A stretch of DNA of 64,000 nt. It comes from Caballeronia sordidicola. GTDB lineage: Bacteria > Pseudomonadota > Gammaproteobacteria > Burkholderiales > Burkholderiaceae. The notes below the pieces were generated by a model. It was given only the letters and a program-made list of their open reading frames with translations. It was not told where the DNA came from and made no database searches. How positions within the stretch are numbered: the stretch's first letter is position 1; each line of letters begins with the position of its first letter. This document shows, piece after piece, positions 1 through 9,754 of the stretch. The DNA is taken from contig NZ_JNFG01000022.1 of NCBI RefSeq assembly GCF_000729995.1, positions 45,367-109,366 on the forward strand, written 5' to 3'. The translations under genes were made by a program, and so were the position numbers.

Positions 1-265
1 AGTACAGCGAGCGTTCGTTGCTCAGGCTAACGCGGCTGCCCGATTGTGATTGCGTGTCTTGCACGCCACCGTAGGACGTTGCGTTCGCGTTGGCTTGGGC
101 TTGTTCAGCGGCAACCGTTTGAACGCTTTGGCCGCGTTGCGATGCCGGTGCACCGACGCTCGGGTTATACGACGGTGCCGGGCCGTAGCCGCTGCTGGCG
201 AAAGCGGGGGCAGCCAAAGCTGCCGAAGCGGTGACCAACAATGCGGCGATAAGATTCTTGTTCAT
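1..265 (-). CDS. Small exported protein of unknown function (partial, 3' end beyond window)
   Basis: Reading from ATG at 265 leftward the frame stays open to the window edge (88 codons seen). The product begins MNKNLIAALLVTASAALA and has a clear signal peptide with probable cleavage after PAFA, followed by a Gln/Ala/Ser-rich low-complexity region. A GGAG lies about 8 nt before the ATG. The layout resembles the small DUF4148-type exported proteins common in Burkholderia, but without the C-terminus I cannot confirm the family. Role unknown; periplasmic location inferred. Its promoter must lie in 266-445, which holds the imperfectly spaced AT-rich stretch around 340-380 with the inverted repeat TATCGA/TCGATA. 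Confidence 0.75.
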   Translation of the reverse strand, partial: MNKNLIAALLVTASAALAAPAFASSGYGPAPSYNPSVGAPASQRGQSVQTVAAEQAQANANATSYGGVQDTQSQSGSRVSLSNERSLY

Positions 266-445
266 GATGTGCTCCGATTTGCATGAGTTGTAAGGGGCGT
301 AGCGGCTTGCTTTTTCTGCTCACTGCGTCGATGAAATGCAGTGTATACCCTTACTATCGATTTATTGTGTCGATAGGATGCAATTGACTTTTCGGATTCT
401 GCCAATAATGAGATGAAGATGCGCGCGCCTTCCCGGGGATGCGAG

Positions 446-1309
446 CTAGTCGTGAAGCGTCTCGATAATCGCCGCCGTGATCCCCGTGCGCCCGTACGAA
501 GCCCGCTCAACCATTCCGACAGTCCGCAGGATTGCCGGCTGCGCAATCGAAATTAGCCGTAGCGACGGGTCCGTCTGCCATCCGGCCCTATGCAATTGCG
601 GCAACACGGTCACGCCTACGTTTTTCCTCACCAGCGCCACAATCGTCTCGATGGAATTTAGCTCCAGATACTCGGTTACCTCCAGTCCGAGCGTCGTCAG
701 CGCCTGATCGACAACCACGCCGGTTCGCACGCGCCGGTCGAAACGTAAAAATCCATGCGATGCCAGGATCCGGCGCGGGTCGGTATCGGTGATCTCGCGG
801 CTCACGATCAGCATCAGCGGCTCGGTGTAGAGCGGCGTCCATTTGAGGGTGTCTGGCAAGGCCTGGTCGGGGCGGGCTACCACCGCCGCAATATCCACCT
901 CTCCCTGCTCCACCATGACCGTCAACTCGTCCGAACGAGCAGACAGCAACCTCACATCCAGTCCGGGATGCGCTGTTTTCAGTCGCGCAACCCCCAACGA
1001 CAGCGCTTGAATCACCGATACCACCGCGCCAATCGCCACGGGCCCCTGCATGGAGCCAGCCGGCGTAGCCTCCAGTTCATCAAGCAGATCCAGTATCTGC
1101 TCCACCTTCGGCCGAATCTCGTGCCCCTGCCGGCTCAGCGAAATCTGCCTTGCGCTGCGATCGAACAATTGCCGCCCCAGCGCTTGCTCCAGTCCGCGCA
1201 TCTGCAAGCTGACCGCGGCCTGGGTGAGCGCGACCCTATCTGCCGCGGCGGCGAACGAGCCCGTCCGCGCGACCGCCCGGAACGTCTTCAGCATTCGAAT
1301 AGTCGGCAT
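446..1309 (-). CDS. LysR family transcriptional regulator
   Basis: A 287-residue protein of usual LysR length. The N-terminal 60 residues form the winged HTH (LKTFRAVARTGSFAAAADRV, then TQAAVSLQMRGLE), and the rest is the periplasmic-binding-like effector domain (GPVAIGAVVSVIQALSLGVA onward). It is divergent from the peptide ABC transporter/gamma-glutamyltransferase operon that starts at 1499, separated by about 190 bp, so it is the likely local regulator of that operon and probably autoregulated. The effector is not evident; a peptide or amino-acid derivative would fit. I saw no LysR box that I would call with confidence in the intergenic region. Confidence 0.9.
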   Translation of the reverse strand: MPTIRMLKTFRAVARTGSFAAAADRVALTQAAVSLQMRGLEQALGRQLFDRSARQISLSRQGHEIRPKVEQILDLLDELEATPAGSMQGPVAIGAVVSVIQALSLGVARLKTAHPGLDVRLLSARSDELTVMVEQGEVDIAAVVARPDQALPDTLKWTPLYTEPLMLIVSREITDTDPRRILASHGFLRFDRRVRTGVVVDQALTTLGLEVTEYLELNSIETIVALVRKNVGVTVLPQLHRAGWQTDPSLRLISIAQPAILRTVGMVERASYGRTGITAAIIETLHD

Positions 1310-1498
1310 GGCTAATTCAAGAAAAAGTTAAGTGTCAAAAAGAAAGTTTAATATTTCCTGATGCAATTGGGCCGACATAATTACTTCATGAAAGTTTTGG
1401 GGCGACGTGCGACAGGCGACGTCCGGCTGCCTTGTCGCTCACACCGGCCCATAGGCTCCGGTTAGCCGTCTGTATTCCCCCGCAGCGGAGTATTGAAT

Positions 1499-2568
<1,070 letters not shown>

Positions 2569-2572
<4 letters not shown>

Positions 2573-3672
2573 ACCCGAACGCTCCCATTATTGAAGCGCA
2601 GGACCTGACCAAGCACTTCGGCGGGAACCGCAACCTCTTCACGCGCACGCCCACCGTCTACGCGGTGAACGGTGTCTCGTTCTCCGTGCAGAAGGGCGAG
2701 ACGTTTGCGATTGTCGGGGAATCGGGTTGCGGCAAGTCGACGCTGGGACGCCTGCTGCTGCGTCTTATCGATAGCACCGAAGGCCGCGTGATTTACGAAG
2801 GCAAGGACATCACGCATCTTGGCACCGAGCCCATGCGTCGCCTGCGCCGCGAGATGCAGATCATCTTTCAGGACCCGTTTGCGTCGCTGAATCCGGGCAT
2901 GACGGTGGGGCAGATCATTGGCGAGCCGATCGCGCTGCATGGTCTCGCGAAAGGGACTGCACTCCAGCATCGTGTAGCCGATTTGCTGCGCACGGTCGGG
3001 CTGCAACCCGGTTACGCCGAACGTTATCCGCATGAGTTTTCGGGCGGGCAACGGCAACGTATTGGCATCGCGCGGGCGTTGGCGGGCGAGCCCAAGCTGA
3101 TAGTCGGCGATGAACCCGTCTCCGCGCTCGATGTCTCCGTGCAAGCCCAGGTGATCAACCTGCTCGAGTCGCTGAAGCAGGAGCTTGGCCTGACGCTGAT
3201 CATGATCGCGCATGACCTCGCGGTGATCCGCCATATGAGCGATCGCGTAGCGGTGATGTACCTCGGTGAGATCGTGGAAATGGCGGATGTGAACGTGTTG
3301 TTCGACCAGCCGCTTCATCCCTATACGCAGGCGTTGCTGCAAGCGATTCCGGCAAGCAGTCCGCGTCAGCGTCGCAGCAAATCTTCGTTGACAGGCGATC
3401 TGCCGAGCCCGACCGCACCGCCTTCAGGATGCCGTTTTCATCCACGATGCCCGCATGCAAAAGCGCGCTGCGCCGACGAACAACCGGTCAGCGAAACGCT
3501 TGAGGGCGGTCACCGGGTCGCGTGTCATTTCTGGCGCGAGATACAGAACGCGGGCGGCGGTGCGCCGCTCGTTTCCATCGTCAGCCCGAAGCTTACCGAG
3601 CGGCTGGCGGTGTATCGGCAACGTCAGGCACTGGTCGACGGCGCTATCAAAGAACAATCGAACAAACAGTAA
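2569..3672 (+). CDS. Peptide ABC transporter ATP-binding protein (DppF/OppF type)
   Basis: Second ATPase of the importer, 367 residues. Walker A GESGCGKST near residue 50, signature FSGGQRQR near 156, Walker B/D-loop IVGDEPVSALD near 180, then the oligopeptide-transporter C-terminal region (CRFHPRCPHA). The last ~50 residues (from about VSIVSPKLTERL) extend beyond the usual end of DppF and have no visible motif. The ATG overlaps the stop of the upstream ATPase by 4 nt. It pairs with the upstream subunit to energise the permeases encoded at 5204 and 6148; cytoplasmic face of the inner membrane. Confidence 0.93.
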
Positions 3673-3687
3673 AACGGGGAAGTCCAG

Positions 3688-5196
3688 ATGCGAAAGATTT
3701 TGTTGGCCGCGGCGCTCGCCGCTAGTGCAAGCACCAGCGCCGTGATGGCTCAGTCGAACTCGACCATCCGGATTGGTTTGCAGGACGACATTGGCACGCT
3801 CGACCCGGCGCGCAGCAGTCAGGTGGTCGATCGGATCGTGTTCAGTTCGCTCTGCAATTCGCTCGTGGATATTGGCCCGGATCTGAAGATTGTGCCCATG
3901 CTAGCGACCTCATGGAGCATGAGCGCCGACAACAAGACGCTCACGTTCAAGCTGCGCCACGGCGTGAAATTCCACGACGACGAGCCGTTCAACGCCGCCG
4001 CCGTGAAAGCTAATCTCGACCGCGCGCGTTCCATGCCCGCGAGCAATCGCAAGAGCGAACTGGCTTCCATCGATCACGTGGACGTAGTCGATGAATTTAC
4101 CGTCGCGATCGTGTTGAAAGCGCCCGATGCCGCGCTGCTCGCCACGCTGACCGATCGCGCCGGCATGATGCTCGCACCGAAAACCCTGGCCGATGATTCC
4201 AGCGTCTCCACGCATCCGGTGTGCTCGGGTCCATACAAGTTCGTCGAGCGTGTGCAGAACGACCGCGTGGTGTTGGAGAAATTTGCGGGCTACTGGGACG
4301 CCGATAAATACCCGATCCAGAAAGTCATCTTCCAGCCAATTCCTGACAGCACCGTTCGTCTTGCGAACCTGCGCTCGGGTTCGCTCGACATGCTGGAACG
4401 TCTCGCGCCTTCCGACGTTGCATCGGTAAAAAGCGACAAGAACCTCAACTTCATTTCGATGAGCGGCCTGGGCTTCTACGACCTCACGTTCAACGTATCG
4501 AACGGTTCGCGTGCGCCGAAGGCCTTCAAGGATAAACGCGTGCGTCAGGCGTTCGAACTGGCCATTGACCGCGATGCGATTAACCAGGTGATCGGCGGCG
4601 GGATTTTCTCGCCCATCGGCCAGGCGATACCTTCTAACAGCCCGTACTTCGATGCATCGATCAAGACGACCAAACGCGATATCCCGAAGGCTAAAGCGTT
4701 GCTGAAGGCGGCGGGTTTCGAGCAGCTTAATGTGGAACTGACCTTTGGTAACAACACGGTATCGAACCAGATGGCGCAGATGCTGCAAGCCATGCTTTCC
4801 GAAGCCGGCATCAACCTGAAGCTGCGTCCGACCGATTACGCCGCTGCGCTGAATGCATCGACTAAAGGCGACTTCGAATTGCTGTATCTCGGCTGGTCGG
4901 GACGCACGGACCCGGATGGCAACCTGCATCAGTTCGTGACCTGCAAGGGCAACCTGAACTACGGACGTTATTGCAATCCCGATGTGGACAAGCTGCTCGA
5001 CGATGCCCGCGTGAAAGCGACGGTCGCCGAGCGCAAGCCGATCTACGACGCCGCGCAAAAGATCCTCGCCGATGAAGACCCTATTGTGTATCTCTACGCA
5101 CAGCCGTGGCCTTACGCGTTGTCGAAGAAAGTGCAGGGCTTCACGCCCTACCCGGACGGGTTGATCCGCCTGCGTGGCGTGAGCATCAAGGGGTAA
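3688..5196 (+). CDS. Periplasmic peptide-binding protein (SBP_bac_5 family)
   Basis: 502 residues, the usual size of DppA/OppA/GsiB proteins. It starts with a signal peptide (MRKILLAAALAASASTSAVM, cleavage near MAQS), then shows family landmarks such as LDPARSSQVVDRIVFSSLCN and LRHGVKFHDDEPFNAAAVKA. The RBS GGGGAAG lies just before the ATG, 15 nt after the ATPase stop. It would capture the substrate in the periplasm and hand it to the permeases. Substrate: dipeptides, glutathione or other gamma-glutamyl peptides are the inference from the gamma-glutamyltransferase gene at the end of the operon; the sequence alone does not decide. Confidence 0.93.
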   Translation: MRKILLAAALAASASTSAVMAQSNSTIRIGLQDDIGTLDPARSSQVVDRIVFSSLCNSLVDIGPDLKIVPMLATSWSMSADNKTLTFKLRHGVKFHDDEPFNAAAVKANLDRARSMPASNRKSELASIDHVDVVDEFTVAIVLKAPDAALLATLTDRAGMMLAPKTLADDSSVSTHPVCSGPYKFVERVQNDRVVLEKFAGYWDADKYPIQKVIFQPIPDSTVRLANLRSGSLDMLERLAPSDVASVKSDKNLNFISMSGLGFYDLTFNVSNGSRAPKAFKDKRVRQAFELAIDRDAINQVIGGGIFSPIGQAIPSNSPYFDASIKTTKRDIPKAKALLKAAGFEQLNVELTFGNNTVSNQMAQMLQAMLSEAGINLKLRPTDYAAALNASTKGDFELLYLGWSGRTDPDGNLHQFVTCKGNLNYGRYCNPDVDKLLDDARVKATVAERKPIYDAAQKILADEDPIVYLYAQPWPYALSKKVQGFTPYPDGLIRLRGVSIKG

Positions 5197-5203
5197 TCCG
5201 TTC

Positions 5204-6148
5204 ATGCTGCGAATCATCGCCAACCGCGCGCTTGTAGCGATCCCGACACTCATCCTCGTGTCGATGATGATCTTCGGTCTGCAAAAAATGCTACCCGGCG
5301 ATCCGGTCTTGGCGATGGCCGGCGAAGACCAGAACCCGCAGGTCATCGCTACATTGCGGCTGAAGTATCACCTCGATGAACCCGTGCCCGTGCAATACGC
5401 GCTGTGGGTAAAGGACATTCTTCATGGCGATCTGGGCGCGTCGCTGAGAACCGATGTGCCGGTGACCAAACTCATCGCGCAGAAGTTGCCGGTGACGTTG
5501 CAACTGGCCGTGATGGCGATGATCTTTGCGATCGGCATCGGCATGCCGCTCGGGGTTTTATCGGCGGCGAACAAGGGGAAAGCGCTTGATTACGGCGCTA
5601 ATGTTCTCGCGCTGACCGGCATGTCAATACCGAACTTCTGGCTCGGGATCATCCTGATTTTTCTTGTATCGGTGAAATGGCAGTTGTTGCCTTCGTCCGG
5701 ATACGTGTCGCCGACCGAGGACTTCTGGTTGAGCATCAAGACCATGCTGATGCCCGCGTTTGTGTTGGGCGCGGCGCTCGGTGCGCAGTTGATGCGGCAT
5801 ACGCGTAGCGCGATGCTAAGCGTTCTGCGCAGCGACTACATTCGGACGGCGCGCGCTAAAGGGTTGTTACGCGGCACGGTGGTGGTCAAGCACGGCTTTC
5901 ACAATGCACTGATTCCGATCGTTACTGTGCTCGCGCTGCTGTTCGGCGAGCTGCTTGCCGGCGCTGTGTTAACGGAGCAAGTGTTCACCATTCCGGGCTT
6001 CGGCAAGCTGGTCGTCGACGCGGTTTTCAATCGCGACTACGCCGTCGTTCAAGGCGTCGTGCTGGTCACGGCGGTAGGATTTATCGTGGTGAATCTGTTC
6101 GCCGATGTCTTATACGTCCTGCTGAATCCGCGGCTGAGGAAAAGCTGA
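5204..6148 (+). CDS. Peptide ABC transporter permease (DppB/GsiC type)
   Basis: 314-residue inner-membrane protein with six hydrophobic segments; the first is directly at the N-terminus (NRALVAIPTLILVSMMIFGL). The family's N-terminal landmark LPGDPV is present, as is the ATPase-docking EAA loop (RTARAKGLLRGTVVVKHGFH). It begins 7 nt after the stop of the binding-protein gene and its stop TGA overlaps the ATG of the next permease by one base. With the second permease it forms the translocation channel. Confidence 0.94.
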   Translation: MLRIIANRALVAIPTLILVSMMIFGLQKMLPGDPVLAMAGEDQNPQVIATLRLKYHLDEPVPVQYALWVKDILHGDLGASLRTDVPVTKLIAQKLPVTLQLAVMAMIFAIGIGMPLGVLSAANKGKALDYGANVLALTGMSIPNFWLGIILIFLVSVKWQLLPSSGYVSPTEDFWLSIKTMLMPAFVLGAALGAQLMRHTRSAMLSVLRSDYIRTARAKGLLRGTVVVKHGFHNALIPIVTVLALLFGELLAGAVLTEQVFTIPGFGKLVVDAVFNRDYAVVQGVVLVTAVGFIVVNLFADVLYVLLNPRLRKS

Positions 6149-7020
6149 TGGCGACTATTGTGGAAGTGGAAACAGCCGCTCTGCCGCGCAAACGCAATCG
6201 CGCGTTAGGTCGCTTTATGCGCAATCGTGCGGCCGTGGCTGGCGCGGTAATAGTGCTGCTGGTGATTCTTGTGGCTATCTTCGCACCGTGGCTTTCGCCC
6301 TACGATCCGATTCAGGCGAGCTTCATGACAGTGCGGCATGCGCCATCGGCTAGTCACTGGTTCGGAACCGATGAACTCGGTCGCGACGTCTTCACGCGCT
6401 TGCTCTGGGGCGCCCGCGCTTCGTTGCTGGCGGGTGTGGTGTCGGTGGGGATTGCGGTGGTCATTGGCGTGCCGCTGGGGCTATTGGCAGGCTACTTCGG
6501 CAAGCTGGTCGATGGCGTGATCTCGCGCTTCACCGATGCCTTGCTCTCCATCCCGTTCCTGATCCTCGCGATTGCACTTGCTGCGTTCCTCGGACCGAGC
6601 CTCACCAACGCGATGATCGCTATCGGTGTCTCGGCCATGCCGCGCTTCGTGCGCCTGACTCGTGGTCAGGCGATCAGCGTCAAAGCCGAGGATTATGTGG
6701 AAGGTGCGCGCGCGATCGGGCTCGGCCATTTCCGTATCATCGTCCGCTATATTTTCCCCAATGTGCTGCCGCCCATCATCGTGCAGGCGAGCCTCACGGT
6801 CGCCATGGCGATAATCGCCGAAGCCAGCCTGTCGTTCCTCGGCCTCGGGCAATTGCCGCCGGCGCCATCGTGGGGATCGATGCTGAACACCGCGAAGGAC
6901 TTCGTCAGCCAGGCGCCATGGATGTCGATCTTCCCGGGCATCGCGATCTTCCTGGCCGTGCTCGGCTTCAACCTGCTCGGCGATGGACTGCGCGACGCGC
7001 TCGATCCGCGCGAGCTTTGA
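6148..7020 (+). CDS. Peptide ABC transporter permease (DppC/GsiD type)
   Basis: 290 residues with the N-terminal segment typical of DppC (NRAAVAGAVIVLLVILVAIF), the conserved HWFGTDELGRDVFTRLLWGA stretch and the EAA loop EGARAIGLGHFRIIVRYIFP. Overlaps the upstream permease by one base (TGATG), so the two are translationally coupled. Partner of the DppB-type permease; inner membrane. Confidence 0.94.
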   Translation: MATIVEVETAALPRKRNRALGRFMRNRAAVAGAVIVLLVILVAIFAPWLSPYDPIQASFMTVRHAPSASHWFGTDELGRDVFTRLLWGARASLLAGVVSVGIAVVIGVPLGLLAGYFGKLVDGVISRFTDALLSIPFLILAIALAAFLGPSLTNAMIAIGVSAMPRFVRLTRGQAISVKAEDYVEGARAIGLGHFRIIVRYIFPNVLPPIIVQASLTVAMAIIAEASLSFLGLGQLPPAPSWGSMLNTAKDFVSQAPWMSIFPGIAIFLAVLGFNLLGDGLRDALDPREL

Positions 7021-7064
7021 CGTGTGCCCCAACAACTTTCATCAATCAAAGAGACGAGTTTTCC

Positions 7065-8702
7065 ATGACCCGCTTCAACTGGCAGAACCCCTATCCCACA
7101 CCGCGCTTGCCCGTGTTCGCGCGCAATATTGTTTCGACGTCGCATCCCCTCGCCGCGCAAGCCGGCTTGCGGATGTTATGGAAGGGCGGTAACGCCGTCG
7201 ATGCGGCTATCGCGGCCGCGGCAGCCATCACGCTGGTCGAGCCCGTGTCGTGCGGACTTGGCGGTGATGCGTTCGCGCTCGTCTGGGACGGCGCCAAGCT
7301 GCATGGCTTGAACGCATCGGGCGTGTCACCGGCCGCGTGGAACGTCGATTACTTCAAGAACAAATACGGTGAGCAAAACGGCCTGGCGAACCAGCCGAAG
7401 CGGGGCTGGGACGCGGTCACCGTGCCCGGCGTGATCGCGGGATGGGAAGCGTTGCACGCAAAGTTCGGTTCGCTGCCATTCGGCGACCTGATGGAGCCAG
7501 CCATTGAAATTGCCGAGCGCGGTCATGCAGTGGCGAGCATCGTTGCATACAAATGGGTGGCGGCTATCCCCGAGTTAAAAGACCAGCCCGGTTTCGCCGA
7601 TACCTTCATGCCGCGCGGCCGCGCGCCCGAGATCAGCGAGTTGATGCGTTATCCCGGTCACGCGAAGACATTGCGCGCGCTTGCCGAACACGGACCGCGC
7701 GCGTACTACGAAGGCGAGATCGCCGAGAAGATCGCGGCGTTTGCAAAGCAGGGCGGCGGCGCGATGACCGCTGCCGATCTGCGTAACTACAAGGCCGACT
7801 GGGTCGAGCCGATCTCGAAGGATTATCGCGGGCATACAGTCCATGAGATTCCGCCGAACGGGCAGGGCATTGCTGCGTTGATCGCGCTCGGCATTCTCGA
7901 TAAATTCGATGTGAAGTCGCTGAGCGTCGACAAAATCGAGTCACAGCATTTGCAGATCGAAGCCATGAAGCTCGCTTTCGCCGATGTCTATCAGTACGTC
8001 GCCGATCCGCGTTCCATGGACGTCACGCCCGAGCAGATGCTCGACGACGCGTATCTCACCGAGCGCGCCAAGCTCATCGATCCGAACAAAGCGAAGCACT
8101 TCGACTTCGGCATGCCGCCGGCGGGCGGGACCATCTATATGTCGGTGGCTGACGAGCGCGGCATGATGGTGAGTTTCATCCAGTCGAACTACATGGGTTT
8201 TGGCTCAGGCGTGGTCGTGCCCGATTCGGGTATCGCGATGCAGAACCGCGGTTTTGGTTTCTCGATGGACCCGAAATCAGCGAACGTGGTGGAAGGCGGC
8301 AAGCGTCCGTTCCACACGATTATCCCGGCGTTCCTGACGCAGAATGTGAACGGCACGCAGGAAGCAGTGATGAGCTTTGGCGTGATGGGCGGCGACATGC
8401 AGCCGCAAGGCCATCTGCAATCCATCGTGCGGATGCTTGATTACGGACAACAACCGCAAGCCGCTTGCGATGCGCCGCGCTGGAAGGTGAATCGTGACTT
8501 CACCATCGATGTCGAATCTACGCTTGATCGTGAAACGGTAAAGGCGCTTCAGGCGATGGGCCACACGATCAAGTCCGTCGACGATCCGTATATGGACTTC
8601 GGCTCAGGCCAGTACATCTGGAAACTGGACCGCAACGATCCCGAGCGTGGGTATGTGGCGGCAAGCGATAGTCGCCGTGATGGGCTGGCCGCGGGGTTTT
8701 AA
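7065..8702 (+). CDS. ggt: Gamma-glutamyltransferase family protein
   Basis: Threonine-type N-terminal nucleophile hydrolase of 545 residues that would cleave or transfer gamma-glutamyl groups. The large-subunit signature GGNAVDAAIAAAAAITLVEP is near residue 44. The autoprocessing/nucleophile Thr is in PAGGTIYMSV (Thr about 356), and FGSGVV follows it. The start at 7065 is chosen because GAGACGAG precedes it and the protein MTRFNWQNPYPTPRLPVFAR begins like its family; a longer in-frame extension runs back into the permease gene and is discarded. No signal peptide is visible, so a cytoplasmic enzyme working on imported peptides is likely. Last gene of the importer operon. Its final 27 codons recur at 11017-11097. 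Confidence 0.93.
   Translation: MTRFNWQNPYPTPRLPVFARNIVSTSHPLAAQAGLRMLWKGGNAVDAAIAAAAAITLVEPVSCGLGGDAFALVWDGAKLHGLNASGVSPAAWNVDYFKNKYGEQNGLANQPKRGWDAVTVPGVIAGWEALHAKFGSLPFGDLMEPAIEIAERGHAVASIVAYKWVAAIPELKDQPGFADTFMPRGRAPEISELMRYPGHAKTLRALAEHGPRAYYEGEIAEKIAAFAKQGGGAMTAADLRNYKADWVEPISKDYRGHTVHEIPPNGQGIAALIALGILDKFDVKSLSVDKIESQHLQIEAMKLAFADVYQYVADPRSMDVTPEQMLDDAYLTERAKLIDPNKAKHFDFGMPPAGGTIYMSVADERGMMVSFIQSNYMGFGSGVVVPDSGIAMQNRGFGFSMDPKSANVVEGGKRPFHTIIPAFLTQNVNGTQEAVMSFGVMGGDMQPQGHLQSIVRMLDYGQQPQAACDAPRWKVNRDFTIDVESTLDRETVKALQAMGHTIKSVDDPYMDFGSGQYIWKLDRNDPERGYVAASDSRRDGLAAGF
8622..8702 (+). repeat. 81-bp direct repeat, left copy (3' end of ggt)
   Basis: The last 27 codons of ggt. It matches 11017-11097 at 74 of 81 positions, and all seven differences fall in third codon positions without changing an amino acid or the stop function (AAA/AAG, CCC/CCT, GGG/GGC, GGG/GGA, GCC/GCT, TTT/TTC, TAA/TAG). 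Counted by hand. Confidence 0.95.
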
Positions 8703-8801
8703 GTTTTGTCTCGGCAGTATCGGCTCGTCGTGTCTGCACTTGGCCACGCAACCAGAAACCAAGCCAAGTGCGCGGCAAGAGAATAACTTTTCATTTGGCA
8801 G

Positions 8802-9037
8802 TCAGCCGAACACAGGCGGTCCAAGGTCCAGCGTGATCATGTACCGCTCGTCGTTCGGACGGTTCCCGTTGAACGCACCGGCGAATGTCGAGAACGACTT
8901 CAAACTTGTTGTCGGCTCTGCAATAGGTCATCGGATCTGTCACGGATTTGAGTTTGGATGGCGGGTGTATCCCTGATGGGTGGATTTTCAGCTGTCAGGG
9001 TGGAGCGCCCACGCGAACTGGCTTGCTCGCATTAGCG
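8802..9037 (-). pseudogene. Decayed second copy of the two-gene unit
   Basis: On the minus strand, 9037-9004 matches 10031-9998 of the intact gene at 31 of 34 bases (SLMRASQFAWAL versus TLMRANQFAWAL), then runs into a stop. Immediately after it, 8998-8802 resembles the C-terminal third of the second gene: TDPMTYCRADNKFEVVLDIR against ADPQTFWQAGDKYQVSLDVR, then after a one-base frameshift NRPNDERYMITLDLGPPVFG against NPANDERYLITLQLSGPPLM. So gene-1 and gene-2 fragments are fused by an internal deletion and then frameshifted. The order gene1'-gene2' is the same as in the intact unit, so it is the remnant of a tandem paralogous pair. Confidence 0.85.
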
Positions 9038-9124
9038 AGGCTAAACAGCGACGGCCGCTCGGAAGTACGGGCGAATCACGTCTGCAACCAGTCAAGTTTG
9101 CTCGAGCGAGCAGGCGGCGCTGCG

Positions 9125-9754
9125 TCAACCACCGTTTTGCTCCGTCATTAAAGGTGGCCCACTTAGCTGTAACGTGATTAGGTATCGCTCGTCATTAGCC
9201 GGATTCGCGTGTTTGAAGCGACGAACATCGAGAGAGACCTGATATTTGTCGCCAGCCTGCCAGAAAGTCTGTGGATCGGCCCCGGCGCGTATCTCTGCGC
9301 GCATGGTTGACGTATCCGTTATAGGCGGGTGGTCAGCAGTCAGAACCGGTCGCCAGTGTGCGCGCCGGAGTTGGTCTTGCAAAGCGACTGCCGTCGCTAT
9401 AGCTTCGTCAAGCGGCAGTGTCTCAACTTGGGGTGATAGCGTTAGCTGCGTGACGTTGCCGTCTTGATCGGCGTATAGGCTTAAGAGTTTTGCAGCCGGT
9501 GTCACAAACCCGTATTGCGGGTCACTGAACAGAAGGACGGCTGGGCGCCGGACATAGAGGTTAATCCTGTTGTCACCGGTAAGTAACGGCAGCGTCGATC
9601 GGGATTGCTGACGTATCTGCGAATAAGATTCGCCAATCGTCAACACCACTTCGTCGGCCGGCTTCGCTTTCACATAGATTTCCCACACAAGAGCAAATCC
9701 AAGGAGCAGACCGGCAACTTGCCAGCGCCATTTCTTAGTTCGAGCTTCGGTCAT
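9125..9754 (-). CDS. Membrane-anchored protein of unknown function, second gene of insert
   Basis: 209 residues, not recognised. One hydrophobic segment at residues 11-27 (WQVAGLLLGFALVWEIYV) after a Lys/Arg-rich start suggests an inner-membrane anchor with the remainder in the periplasm. No cysteines or catalytic motifs stand out. The ATG lies inside the last codons of the gene at 9751 (4-nt overlap), so the two are co-translated and likely act together. A paralogous C-terminus survives in the wreck at 8802-8998, where RYLITLQLSGPP corresponds to RYMITLDLGPP. An anchored partner or protector of the upstream gene's product is possible but is inference from gene order alone. Confidence 0.8.
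   Translation of the reverse strand: MTEARTKKWRWQVAGLLLGFALVWEIYVKAKPADEVVLTIGESYSQIRQQSRSTLPLLTGDNRINLYVRRPAVLLFSDPQYGFVTPAAKLLSLYADQDGNVTQLTLSPQVETLPLDEAIATAVALQDQLRRAHWRPVLTADHPPITDTSTMRAEIRAGADPQTFWQAGDKYQVSLDVRRFKHANPANDERYLITLQLSGPPLMTEQNGG

Noticed and set aside
6870..7064. N-terminal extension of the gamma-glutamyltransferase
   Set aside because: It lies inside the permease gene in another frame and has no family homology; an SD precedes 7065.
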